Positions 1-5,277 of a stretch of 5,822 nucleotides of DNA are shown piece after piece. The notes under the pieces are model-generated. The model searched no databases. It saw only the letters and a program-made list of their open reading frames with translations, and had not been told where the DNA came from. The position numbers were made by a program, and so were the translations under genes. The stretch covers positions 1 through 5,822 of the forward strand of contig JAEUNV010000440.1 in NCBI GenBank assembly GCA_016790385.1, written 5' to 3'. Each line of letters begins with the position of its first letter. Position 1 is the stretch's first letter. This DNA comes from Zoogloea sp. (GTDB lineage: Bacteria > Pseudomonadota > Gammaproteobacteria > Burkholderiales > Rhodocyclaceae).

Positions 1-597
1 GCGGTGACCGAGGCCGGGGCCATGGTCGGCACGGCGGGCTGATGGGCTCAGGGCGAGAACCGCCCCAACGCGGGGGTCGACGGGCTCCGTTCTCTGGTCG
101 GGGCGACGTTCGCCGGCCAGCAACTGGACCGTGACGGCGCCGAAGGAGTGCCCGCATAGACCGATCCGGCTGACCCCGTTGATGGCTTCCGGAAAGCTCC
201 CCTTTCGCCCGATGCGGCCGAGCACAAAGCGCAGGTCGTCAGCGCGGCGGGCGAGTTCTTCGGGGTTCATCGCCTCGCGGAAGGCTTTCCGCAGGGCCAG
301 GGGAGACTGCTTATGGAGCAGGCGGGTGTCACTTCCGGGGTGCTGTACGGCGATCGCCGCGAAGCCGAGCCCCGCCCAGTGGGATAGCCAGTCGCTGCCG
401 CCTTCCCGGGAGCCCCCGAGCCCATGGGAGAAGAGAATAAGGCCGGCGGGGGCCGGTTGGTCGGGCAGGTAGAGCTTGAGGGGCAGGCTCCGGCCCCGCC
501 GGCTGTCGTGGATGTCCGTAAGATGGGTGCGACAGGGGGCGGGGGCCTGCGGCCCGAAGGGTGTTCGGGCCGCTTCGGCGCTCAGTGGGCTGTCCAT
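1..597 (-). CDS. Alpha/beta-hydrolase (dienelactone-hydrolase / PAF-acetylhydrolase-like), C-terminus cut off by window edge
   Basis: A minus-strand frame stays open from an ATG at 597-595 to base 1, giving the first 199 residues without a stop. Residues 51-65 carry a hydrophobic strand followed by an oxyanion-hole-type HG ([15 protein letters not shown]). The nucleophile elbow GHSFG is at residues 149-153, so Ser151 is the predicted catalytic serine. This arrangement fits alpha/beta-hydrolases of the 'predicted dienelactone hydrolase' or platelet-activating-factor acetylhydrolase group; the acid and histidine of the triad would lie beyond the window. There is no obvious signal peptide, so it is probably cytoplasmic. 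The substrate cannot be told from sequence. The start overlaps the last 16 bases of uppP, which suggests co-transcription and translational coupling; only a weak TGGTGGA-type ribosome site precedes it. The fold assignment is fairly secure, the exact start less so, and any specific enzyme name would be a guess. Confidence 0.8.
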   Translation of the reverse strand, partial: MDSPLSAEAARTPFGPQAPAPCRTHLTDIHDSRRGRSLPLKLYLPDQPAPAGLILFSHGLGGSREGGSDWLSHWAGLGFAAIAVQHPGSDTRLLHKQSPLALRKAFREAMNPEELARRADDLRFVLGRIGRKGSFPEAINGVSRIGLCGHSFGAVTVQLLAGERRPDQRTEPVDPRVGAVLALSPSARRADHGPGLGHR

Positions 598-1406
598 TCC
601 ACCAGGCCGAAGTGCCAGGTGACCAGCACCACGATGCCGAAAACGATGCGATACCAGGCAAACGGAACGAAGTCGTGGTTGGAGATGTAACGCAACAGCC
701 AGCGCACGCAGAGGAAGGCCGAAATGAAGGCCGAGATGAAGCCCACCACCCACATGCCCAGGTCATCCATGCTCAACAGGGCGCGCTCCTTGTAGAGCTG
801 ATAGACGGTGGCCATGCCAAGGGTGGGGATCGCCAGGAAGAAGGAAAATTCGGTGGCGGCATGACGGGAGAAGCCGAAGAGCATGCCTCCGATGATCGTT
901 GAGCCCGAGCGCGAGGTTCCGGGAATCAATGCGACCGCCTGGGCGATGCCCATCTTGAGCGCATCCAGTGGCGTCATCTCGTCAACGCTGTGAATGCGCA
1001 CCGAGTGCTGGCGCCGCTCGGCCCACAAGATCACGAAAGCGCCGAGGATGAATGCGGTGGCAACCGGGATGGGGGCGAACAGGGAAGCCTTGATGGCCTT
1101 ACCGAAGATGAGCCCGAGTACGGCGAGGGGTAGAAAGGCGATGAAGAGGTTGAGCACCAGGCGATTGGCTTCCCGCTGCCGGCCTAGGCCGGAGAAGGTG
1201 CGCATCACCCGTTCCCGGTATTCCCACACCACGGCCAGGATTGCCCCGGACTGGATCACGATCTCGAAGAGCTTGCCCCGATCATCGTTGAAGTTGAGCA
1301 AGTCGCCAGCAAGGATGAGGTGTCCGGTGCTGGAGATCGGCAGGAATTCGGTCAGACCTTCGACCACGCCGAGGATCAGCGCCTTCAGGAGCAGGATGAT
1401 GTCCAT
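582..1406 (-). CDS. uppP: Undecaprenyl-diphosphatase UppP (BacA family)
   Basis: This 274-residue integral membrane enzyme removes one phosphate from undecaprenyl pyrophosphate, regenerating the lipid carrier for peptidoglycan and other envelope polymers. Members of the family can confer bacitracin tolerance. Both signature motifs are intact. The first is the Glu-rich helix [14 protein letters not shown] (residues 16-29), with Glu16, Glu20, Ser26 and His29. The second is PGTSRSGST (residues 162-170), whose Arg166 is the expected pyrophosphate-binding arginine. Several hydrophobic helices span the rest, and the length is normal for the family. The start at 1406 is forced: an in-frame TAG lies two codons upstream. 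No good Shine-Dalgarno is visible, but a perfect TATAAT sits about 35 bases upstream. The downstream hydrolase overlaps the stop codon, implying a two-gene transcript. Identification is very secure. Confidence 0.97.
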   Translation of the reverse strand: MDIILLLKALILGVVEGLTEFLPISSTGHLILAGDLLNFNDDRGKLFEIVIQSGAILAVVWEYRERVMRTFSGLGRQREANRLVLNLFIAFLPLAVLGLIFGKAIKASLFAPIPVATAFILGAFVILWAERRQHSVRIHSVDEMTPLDALKMGIAQAVALIPGTSRSGSTIIGGMLFGFSRHAATEFSFFLAIPTLGMATVYQLYKERALLSMDDLGMWVVGFISAFISAFLCVRWLLRYISNHDFVPFAWYRIVFGIVVLVTWHFGLVEWTAH

Positions 1407-1440
1407 GAACTATTGAATGTGCAGTGCGGAAAGAGTCGGC

Positions 1441-1446
1441 ATTATA
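1441..1446 (-). promoter_or_regulatory. Consensus -10 box, probable uppP promoter
   Basis: The minus strand reads TATAAT here, an exact sigma-70 -10 hexamer. Transcription would begin near 1434 and leave a leader of roughly 28 bases before the uppP ATG at 1406. No good TTGACA-like -35 is found at 16-19 bases spacing (the candidate is AAAGGT-like), and there is no extended TG element. The promoter may therefore be modest or activator-assisted. Position and consensus match support the call; activity is inferred. Confidence 0.5.
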
Positions 1447-1565
1447 GCGGCTGTGTATTGCGTACCTTTGCGTGCAGGCGACACACTTGGCCATGGATAC
1501 TGACTCAAGCCGGCTTACTCGCGGTCGTTAGAAGCTGGACTTTGATGGCAAAACCCTTTTATCAC

Positions 1566-1579
1566 CCTGGTTCCCCAGG
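1566..1579 (+). repeat. Short inverted repeat just before the HD-GYP start codon
   Basis: The arms CCTGG and CCAGG flank a TTCC loop, giving a perfect 5-bp stem that ends 11 bases before the ATG at 1591. The only AGG triplet resembling a ribosome-binding site is the right arm itself (1577-1579). A hairpin in the mRNA would therefore hide it. The stem is short and could be chance; no function is proven. Confidence 0.35.
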
Positions 1580-1590
1580 TTTTCCGTTTC

Positions 1591-2814
1591 ATGCTGAAGA
1601 AAATTCCTGTGGCCCGGCTGCGTCCGGGTATGTTCATCCACGAGCTTTGTGGCGACTGGATGTCCCATCCGTTCTGGCGCGCCCAGTTTATCCTCAAGGG
1701 CGAGGGCGATCTTCGCCGCATTGTCGAGGCGGGTATCCAGCACGTCTACATCGATACCGCTCGCGGACTGGATGATGTGGAGGCGGTTGCCGCCGAGGAG
1801 GTGCAGGCGGCTGTCGAGCAGGAGATCGTTAACGCCCTGTCCGCCCCCCAGGAACCGATTGTCAGGGTCTCGGTGCGGGAAGAACTCGCCCGCGCCAAAC
1901 GCATTCATGAACAGGCTCATAAGGTCATCCGTTCGATGATGAGCGATGTGCGCCTGGGCAATGCCGTATCCCTCGACGATGCGGAGCCGGTGGTGGAAGC
2001 CATCACCGGTTCGGTACTTCGCAACGGCGGTGCGTTGATGGGGCTGATCGGGATCAAGAACAAGGACGACTACACCTTCCTGCACTCGGTCAGCGTGTGC
2101 ACCCTGATGATCGCCTTCGGCCGTTCCCTGGGGCTGGATGGCGACGAGCTGCGCCAGGGGGGAATAGGCGGTCTGCTCCACGACATCGGCAAGATGAAGG
2201 TGCCCGATGAGGTGCTGAACAAACCCGGGCGCCTGACTGATGCCGAGTTCGATCTCATCAAGAAGCATCCAGGAGATGGTCACGCCGTGCTGCTGGAAAC
2301 GCCGGGTATCGGCCCCATCCCCTTGGACATCACCCGCCATCACCACGAGCGGCTGGACGGCAGGGGCTATCCGGATGGTCTGGCCGGTGATGCGATTTCG
2401 ACCATGGCGCGCATGGCCGCCATCGTCGATGTCTACGACGCGATCACCGCCGATCGTTGTTACCACAAGGGTATGCCCGCCGCGGAGGCGCTCCGCAAGA
2501 TGTGGGAATGGAGCACGGACCACTTTGACCAGAAGCTGCTCCAGGCCTTCATGCGCTGTGTAGGGATCTATCCGGTCGGGAGCCTTGTCCGGCTTGAGTC
2601 GGGCAGGCTGGGCGTGGTGGTCGAGCAGAATGAAGGCAGCCTGCTGACCCCGAAGTTGCGGGTGTTCTTCAGCACCCGCGCCAACGGCTACATCAAGCCC
2701 GAGCTTCTCGACCTCGGGCGCAAACTCGGCAACGGTGGCGGAGACCGCATCGTTTCCGCCGAGGCGCCGGACAAATGGGGCGTTGATCCTCAGCGTTTTC
2801 TGCTTGCGGATTGA
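1591..2814 (+). CDS. HD-GYP domain cyclic-di-GMP phosphodiesterase with N-terminal DUF3391 domain
   Basis: This 407-residue cytoplasmic protein is predicted to hydrolyse cyclic-di-GMP, lowering the second messenger that governs motility versus biofilm growth. The N-terminal ~130 residues match DUF3391, beginning with the typical LKKIPVARLRPGMFIHEL and a WMSHPFW motif. The HD-GYP catalytic domain spans about residues 140-325. All metal and signature residues are visible: His165 (FLHSV), HDIGK at 197-201, NKPGRL at 210-214, His226 (KKHP), HHERLDGRGYP at 251-261 and Asp280. The C-terminal ~75 residues (GSLVRLESGRLGVVVEQN onward) form the small tail domain usual in this subfamily. There is no transmembrane segment, receiver or PAS domain, so DUF3391 is the only candidate regulatory module. 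The ATG at 1591 starts exactly where family members begin, although the Shine-Dalgarno is weak. The gene is monocistronic, with uppP divergent upstream and a convergent gene 12 bases downstream. The catalytic set is complete, so the enzyme is probably active. Confidence 0.95.
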   Translation: MLKKIPVARLRPGMFIHELCGDWMSHPFWRAQFILKGEGDLRRIVEAGIQHVYIDTARGLDDVEAVAAEEVQAAVEQEIVNALSAPQEPIVRVSVREELARAKRIHEQAHKVIRSMMSDVRLGNAVSLDDAEPVVEAITGSVLRNGGALMGLIGIKNKDDYTFLHSVSVCTLMIAFGRSLGLDGDELRQGGIGGLLHDIGKMKVPDEVLNKPGRLTDAEFDLIKKHPGDGHAVLLETPGIGPIPLDITRHHHERLDGRGYPDGLAGDAISTMARMAAIVDVYDAITADRCYHKGMPAAEALRKMWEWSTDHFDQKLLQAFMRCVGIYPVGSLVRLESGRLGVVVEQNEGSLLTPKLRVFFSTRANGYIKPELLDLGRKLGNGGGDRIVSAEAPDKWGVDPQRFLLAD

Positions 2815-2826
2815 TTCCGCCGGAGT

Positions 2827-3066
2827 TCATAGGCGATGGCGCAGGCGGGCGTCAAGTGTGTCGATGACGGCGCTCCAGTCCGAATCCTGCTCCAGTTGGG
2901 ATTTCAGGAATTCGGCCTGGACTGGCGTCCAGAACGGCGCGTCGATCAGGCGAAGGTCATGGGGCAGGGGGGCGTGCGTATCAATGAAGGTGTCGATGGC
3001 GCCGGTTTCGCTGGGCAGGCCGAGCTGGGCGAACAGATGGGTGATGGTGTGCGTCTGGGATTCCAT
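2827..3066 (-). CDS. DUF2789 family small protein
   Basis: This complete 79-residue protein resembles DUF2789, a family of short conserved proteobacterial proteins with no assigned function. The recognisable features are an N-terminal helix with LFAQLGLP (residues 11-18), a central DAPFWTP motif (42-48) and a C-terminal acidic helix containing DSDW (61-64) and DARLR (72-76). It has no signal peptide, membrane segment or metal motif, so it should be cytoplasmic and mostly helical. The start at 3066 is supported by an AAGGA ribosome site (3074-3078 on the minus strand) seven bases away. It is convergent with the HD-GYP gene, 12 bases apart with no visible terminator, and divergent from the DUF3365 cytochrome gene. 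A stretch overlapping it on the plus strand is also open but shows no family resemblance. Family membership is likely; function is unknown. Confidence 0.85.
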   Translation of the reverse strand: MESQTHTITHLFAQLGLPSETGAIDTFIDTHAPLPHDLRLIDAPFWTPVQAEFLKSQLEQDSDWSAVIDTLDARLRHRL

Positions 3067-3168
3067 GGCTCTTTCCTTGAGTGGGTACCTCCCTTTGGCT
3101 CCTTCTGCGCCGATTGGTTGCAGGCATTCAACCTGAAATCACACTGGTTACCGGCAATGGATATCCTG

Positions 3169-3174
3169 TATATT
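3169..3174 (+). promoter_or_regulatory. Possible -10 box of the DUF3365 cytochrome gene
   Basis: TATATT matches five of six positions of the sigma-70 -10 hexamer and lies 33 bases before the ATG at 3202. The best upstream hexamer at 18-base spacing is TGGTTA (3145-3150), a poor -35. The box overlaps the start of the palindrome at 3172-3187, so protein binding there would affect this promoter. The site is inferred. Confidence 0.4.
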
Positions 3175-3187
3175 AGACAAGTCTAAT
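3172..3187. promoter_or_regulatory. 16-bp palindromic operator candidate (ATTAGAC-AA-GTCTAAT)
   Basis: Two perfect 7-base arms surround a 2-base AA centre. Outside a single T/T mismatch, TA on each side pairs again, so the symmetry extends to about 22 bases. It is AT-rich in an otherwise GC-rich region and lies over the -10/start region of the DUF3365 gene, 15 bases before its ATG and directly ahead of AAGGA. This is the geometry of a repressor operator for a homodimeric regulator (for example of the Rrf2, TetR, MarR or Fur type). The regulator is not in the window and I cannot name it. It could also act on the divergent DUF2789 gene, about 105 bases away. As RNA it could form a short hairpin, but there is no T-tract. 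Confidence 0.55.
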
Positions 3188-3201
3188 TTAAGGATGCCCC
3201 C

Positions 3202-3768
3202 ATGTTGCGCTTTGCCCTTTTGCCTATTGTTCTCTTGGCCGGCGTCGTCCACGCCCACGATGTGGACGCCCTGAAGCTCGATACCCGCAAGAACGCGCTG
3301 CCGGTGTTGCCCAAGGTTGTCGCCATGATGCAGGACACGGTTGCCACGCGCGGCGTGGTTGAGGCCATCCCGGTTTGCAAGGATCAGGCCCCCAAGCTGC
3401 TCAAGGAACAGTCTGACAAGACCGGCTGGAAGATGTCGCGGGTCAGCCTGAAGACGCGCAATCCGGAGCGGGGTACGCCGGATGTCTGGGAAGCGCGCCA
3501 GCTCGCTGATTTCAACATCCGCGCGGCTGCGGGTGAGAAGGTGGAAAGCCTTGAAGTCGGCGAGATTGTCATGGACGCTGGCAAGCCTGTCTTCCGTTAC
3601 ATCCGGGCGATTCCTGTCGGGGATGTGTGCCTGAAGTGTCATGGTCCGTCCGACAGGATCGAAGCCGGACTGAAGAGTGAACTTGCCCGCAACTACCCCC
3701 ATGATCGCGCCTTCGGTTACGAAAAGGGCCAGATCCGCGGTGCACTGACGGTCTGGCGCCCGCTCTGA
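3202..3768 (+). CDS. Periplasmic DUF3365 (Tll0287-like) c-type heme protein
   Basis: This complete 188-residue exported protein begins with a signal peptide (residues 1-18, ending VHA before HD). A single covalent-heme motif CLKCH lies at 143-147, so it would be matured by the cytochrome c assembly system and work in the periplasm. The rest fits DUF3365/Tll0287-like proteins, which have a PAS-like fold: AIPVCKDQAP around residues 55-64, the TRNPERGTPDVWE segment (85-97), FRYIRAIPVGDVCLKCHG (131-148) and a C-terminal GQIRGALTVW strand (176-185). In the cyanobacterial founding member, a cysteine was reported as the second axial heme ligand; Cys59 here is the obvious counterpart. The biological role is uncertain, with redox or gas sensing or electron transfer suggested by the fold. 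A good AAGGA ribosome site (3190-3194) precedes the ATG by seven bases. The palindrome just upstream suggests dedicated regulation. Confidence 0.9.
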   Translation: MLRFALLPIVLLAGVVHAHDVDALKLDTRKNALPVLPKVVAMMQDTVATRGVVEAIPVCKDQAPKLLKEQSDKTGWKMSRVSLKTRNPERGTPDVWEARQLADFNIRAAAGEKVESLEVGEIVMDAGKPVFRYIRAIPVGDVCLKCHGPSDRIEAGLKSELARNYPHDRAFGYEKGQIRGALTVWRPL

Positions 3769-3788
3769 TCGCGCTCACGCTTCCCGCG

Positions 3789-3812
3789 CCTCGCCGTAAC
3801 GGACCGGCGAGG
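3789..3812 (+). terminator. GC-rich hairpin after the DUF3365 gene, possible transcription end
   Basis: CCTCGCCG and CGGCGAGG form a perfect 8-bp stem around an 8-base loop, starting 20 bases after the DUF3365 stop. No T-run follows directly; the nearest (TTTTT, 3861-3865) is about 50 bases on. A second weaker repeat, TGCCGAT/ATCGGCA (3815-3821 and 3840-3846), lies between. It may help end transcription, perhaps with Rho, or stabilise the mRNA 3' end. It is not a textbook intrinsic terminator. Confidence 0.4.
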
Positions 3813-3877
3813 TCTGCCGATGTGCGCCCTATCAAGTCGATCGGCATGCGGCTGGGAGGCTTTTTACCGTGTTGTGG

Positions 3878-3883
3878 AATAAT
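3878..3883 (+). promoter_or_regulatory. Weak -10-like box upstream of cytochrome c'
   Basis: AATAAT matches the -10 consensus at five of six positions in the 187-base gap before cytochrome c'. Transcription from it would give a leader of about 65 bases. No -35 is recognisable at the right spacing, and no FNR-type half-sites were seen. Apart from this box, the hairpins upstream and the ribosome site, the gap (3769-3955) holds nothing else I can support. Confidence 0.25.
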
Positions 3884-3955
3884 CATCCGGAAAATCGCGT
3901 CTCGTTCCATCGAATCGAGCGTTTTTTCCATCTCAACCACGCAGGGAGTCTGTTC

Positions 3956-4423
3956 ATGAAGATCAAGCATGTGCTTTTTGCCACCCTGGTCCTGGGCATT
4001 GCCGCTGGAGCCAGCGCCCAGATGAAGCCGGAGGACCAGATCAAGTTCCGCAAGGCGGGCTATGCTTTCATGTCCTGGAACATGGGCAAGATCAAGGCGC
4101 AGACCATCGATGCGCCTGCCAGCTTCAACAAGGATCAGGTGCTGGCCGCGGCCACGGTGATTGCCGCCACCGCCAATTCGGGAATGGGTGCCCTATTCGG
4201 TGCGGGTACGGATAAGGATACGGGTGGTCAGAAGACCCGCGTGAAGCCGGAATTCTTTCAACAGCAGGACGAGGTTCGCAAACTGGCGGTGGCCTTCGTG
4301 AAGGAAGCCAATGAGCTGCAAAAGGTGGCGGCCACTGGCGATGCGGCGGCGATCAAGGTGCAATTCGGCAAGACCGGTGAGTCCTGCAAGGCCTGCCACG
4401 ACAAGTTCCGTAAGGACGAATAA
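3956..4423 (+). CDS. Cytochrome c' (class II c-type cytochrome)
   Basis: This complete 155-residue precursor has a signal peptide (residues 1-21, ASA before Gln22), leaving a mature protein of about 134 residues, close to the usual cytochrome c' size. The hallmark is the heme motif at the extreme C-terminus, CKACHDKFRKDE (144-155), with Cys144/Cys147 binding heme and His148 the proximal ligand. Arg152, four residues later, is the conserved basic residue near the heme. The mature N-terminus MKPEDQIKFRKAGYAFM matches helix 1 of the family. By eye, Tyr36 falls where Alcaligenes cytochrome c' has its distal Leu16; Allochromatium has Tyr there. The family forms four-helix-bundle periplasmic proteins that bind NO and CO and are linked to NO tolerance. 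The frame is open further upstream to an ATG at 3869, but AGGGAG (3943-3948) and the signal peptide mark 3956 as the real start. The gene faces the cytochrome b561 gene. Often named cycP; I leave the symbol blank because usage varies. Confidence 0.95.
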   Translation: MKIKHVLFATLVLGIAAGASAQMKPEDQIKFRKAGYAFMSWNMGKIKAQTIDAPASFNKDQVLAAATVIAATANSGMGALFGAGTDKDTGGQKTRVKPEFFQQQDEVRKLAVAFVKEANELQKVAATGDAAAIKVQFGKTGESCKACHDKFRKDE

Positions 4424-4466
4424 GCCGCCCGCGGGTTCCGCCACCAGGAGCCCGACAGGCTGGGAT

Positions 4467-5156
4467 TCACCAGGCTGGCGCGGCGGCCGGCACGGGCGGG
4501 GGCGGGGCCTGCCACGCACCGCTGGCCCCATAAGCCGTCGCCAGGCCGACCGTCAGCGCAAGTATCAGCGCCAGGGTGCCACCCCCTCGCTGCTCCGGAT
4601 CAGCGGCAGCTGCGGTGACAGACTTGCGGCCGGTGATCATCGGATGAATCAGGTTGTCCCCGCGCATCTTCAGATAGAACACGATGGCCGCCAGATGGGT
4701 AGTGATCAGCAGCAGGATCAGCCAGAATCCCTTGCGGTGCAGGCCCGTGACCCAGTCGCTGGTGTCTTTGGATACGAGGGGATAGAGCGGGCCCTGGAAG
4801 GCGATGTCATCGTTGCCGAAAAGTCCGCTGGCGGTCTGGAGGCCCAGAGCTGCCAGCATGCCGAGCACCGATAGGGCGCCCAGCGGGTTGTGGCCGAGCC
4901 CGTGCCATGTGCCTTGCAGATAGGCGCGGATGGCCGCCGGACCGCGCACGAAGCTGGCAAACCGGGCGTGGGTGGAGCCCACCAGGCCCCAGGCCAGACG
5001 AAATCCCAGCAGCCCCGCCACAAGCACGCCCAGCCGGCCGTGCCAGACCATCAGATTGCCGCCTATTTGTCCGCTGACCAGAGCGCCCGTGACGGCAAGG
5101 GCGAGTAGCCAGTGGAACAGCCTCAGGGGCAGATCCCAGACCCTAACTTCACGCAT
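4467..5156 (-). CDS. Cytochrome b561-type diheme inner-membrane protein
   Basis: The predicted product has 229 residues with about four membrane helices typical of prokaryotic cytochrome b561 (Ni-hydrogenase b-type cytochrome superfamily, near COG3658). The opening VRVWDLPLRLFHWLLAL puts His15 in helix 1. WHGRLG gives His39, GHNPLGALSVLGM (88-100) is a family hallmark, TGLHRKGFWLI gives His140 and LITTHLAAIVFY gives His154. These histidines are the likely ligands for two b hemes. The tail (about 190-229) adds a hydrophobic stretch, perhaps an extra helix, then a Pro/Ala-rich end. Such proteins pass electrons between quinol and periplasmic partners; the neighbouring cytochrome c' is a plausible but unproven partner. 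An in-frame ATG at 5210 would add 18 unlikely residues. The start at 5156 has an AGGAG (5165-5169) eight bases upstream and matches the family N-terminus, so I prefer it. The gene is convergent with cytochrome c', with 43 bases between them. Confidence 0.9.
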   Translation of the reverse strand: MREVRVWDLPLRLFHWLLALAVTGALVSGQIGGNLMVWHGRLGVLVAGLLGFRLAWGLVGSTHARFASFVRGPAAIRAYLQGTWHGLGHNPLGALSVLGMLAALGLQTASGLFGNDDIAFQGPLYPLVSKDTSDWVTGLHRKGFWLILLLITTHLAAIVFYLKMRGDNLIHPMITGRKSVTAAAADPEQRGGGTLALILALTVGLATAYGASGAWQAPPPPVPAAAPAW

Positions 5157-5204
5157 GAGGTGTGCTCCTGAACTGTGTTTCCCCGAGATTCTGACATGCG
5201 TCGC

Positions 5205-5233
5205 CTGCAAATGCAGTCAGGATGCTCTGCATC
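5205..5233. repeat. Cluster of small palindromes in the divergent b561/YfiM-like control region
   Basis: Two perfect short inverted repeats lie four bases apart: CTGCA-AA-TGCAG (5205-5216) and GATGC-TCT-GCATC (5221-5233). The right half of the first (ATGCAG) is also complementary to CTGCAT in the second, so they could form alternative pairings. They sit between the two divergent starts (5156 minus, 5278 plus), just upstream of a TATGAT box. They may be a regulator site, but each arm is only five bases, so chance is possible. Confidence 0.3.
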
Positions 5234-5238
5234 TTCCG

Positions 5239-5244
5239 TATGAT
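5239..5244 (+). promoter_or_regulatory. Likely -10 box of the YfiM-like gene
   Basis: TATGAT matches the sigma-70 -10 consensus at five of six positions, 34 bases before the TTG start. Transcription would begin near 5251. No matching -35 was found at 16-18 bases; that position holds GTCAGG, beside the small palindromes. The call is inferred. Confidence 0.4.
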
Positions 5245-5277
5245 GCTGCGACACATTTTTCAACAATGAGGTGATCC

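Noticed and set aside
329..766. 145-codon minus-strand frame across the uppP/hydrolase junction
   Set aside because: It is out of frame with both genes, which together explain the region, and the product is rich in Arg, Pro and Trp with no motif.
1282..1494. 70-codon minus-strand frame starting MAKCVACTQRY upstream of uppP
   Set aside because: It has a CxxC, but most of it overlaps uppP out of frame, it spans the predicted uppP promoter, and it lacks a ribosome site.
1528..2523. Long open frame (331 codons) on the minus strand opposite the HD-GYP gene
   Set aside because: It lies antisense to a clearly conserved catalytic domain. Its product is low-complexity, His/Asp-rich mirror sequence with no family features, as expected from GC-biased codons.
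2815..2826. Terminator between HD-GYP and DUF2789 genes
   Set aside because: The gap is only 12 bases and contains no stable stem or T-run.
3148..3702. 184-codon minus-strand frame opposite the DUF3365 gene
   Set aside because: Antisense to a gene with signal peptide, heme motif and good ribosome site; no recognisable domain and no start signal of its own.
3869..3955. N-terminal extension of cytochrome c' from an upstream ATG
   Set aside because: The extra 29 residues would precede a perfect signal peptide, and AGGGAG is correctly placed only for the ATG at 3956.
4424..4466. Possible bidirectional terminator between cytochrome c' and b561
   Set aside because: Only a 4-bp AGCC/GGCT stem is present (4449-4461), and there is no T-tract on either strand.
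4311..4874. 187-codon plus-strand frame bridging cytochrome c' and the b561 gene
   Set aside because: It overlaps the C-terminal heme motif of cytochrome c' out of frame and runs antisense through b561; composition is Arg/Ser/Pro-rich shadow sequence.
5157..5210. N-terminal extension of cytochrome b561 from an ATG at 5210
   Set aside because: The family normally begins near MREVRVWDLP; AGGAG supports 5156, and the extra 18 residues contain the ribosome site.
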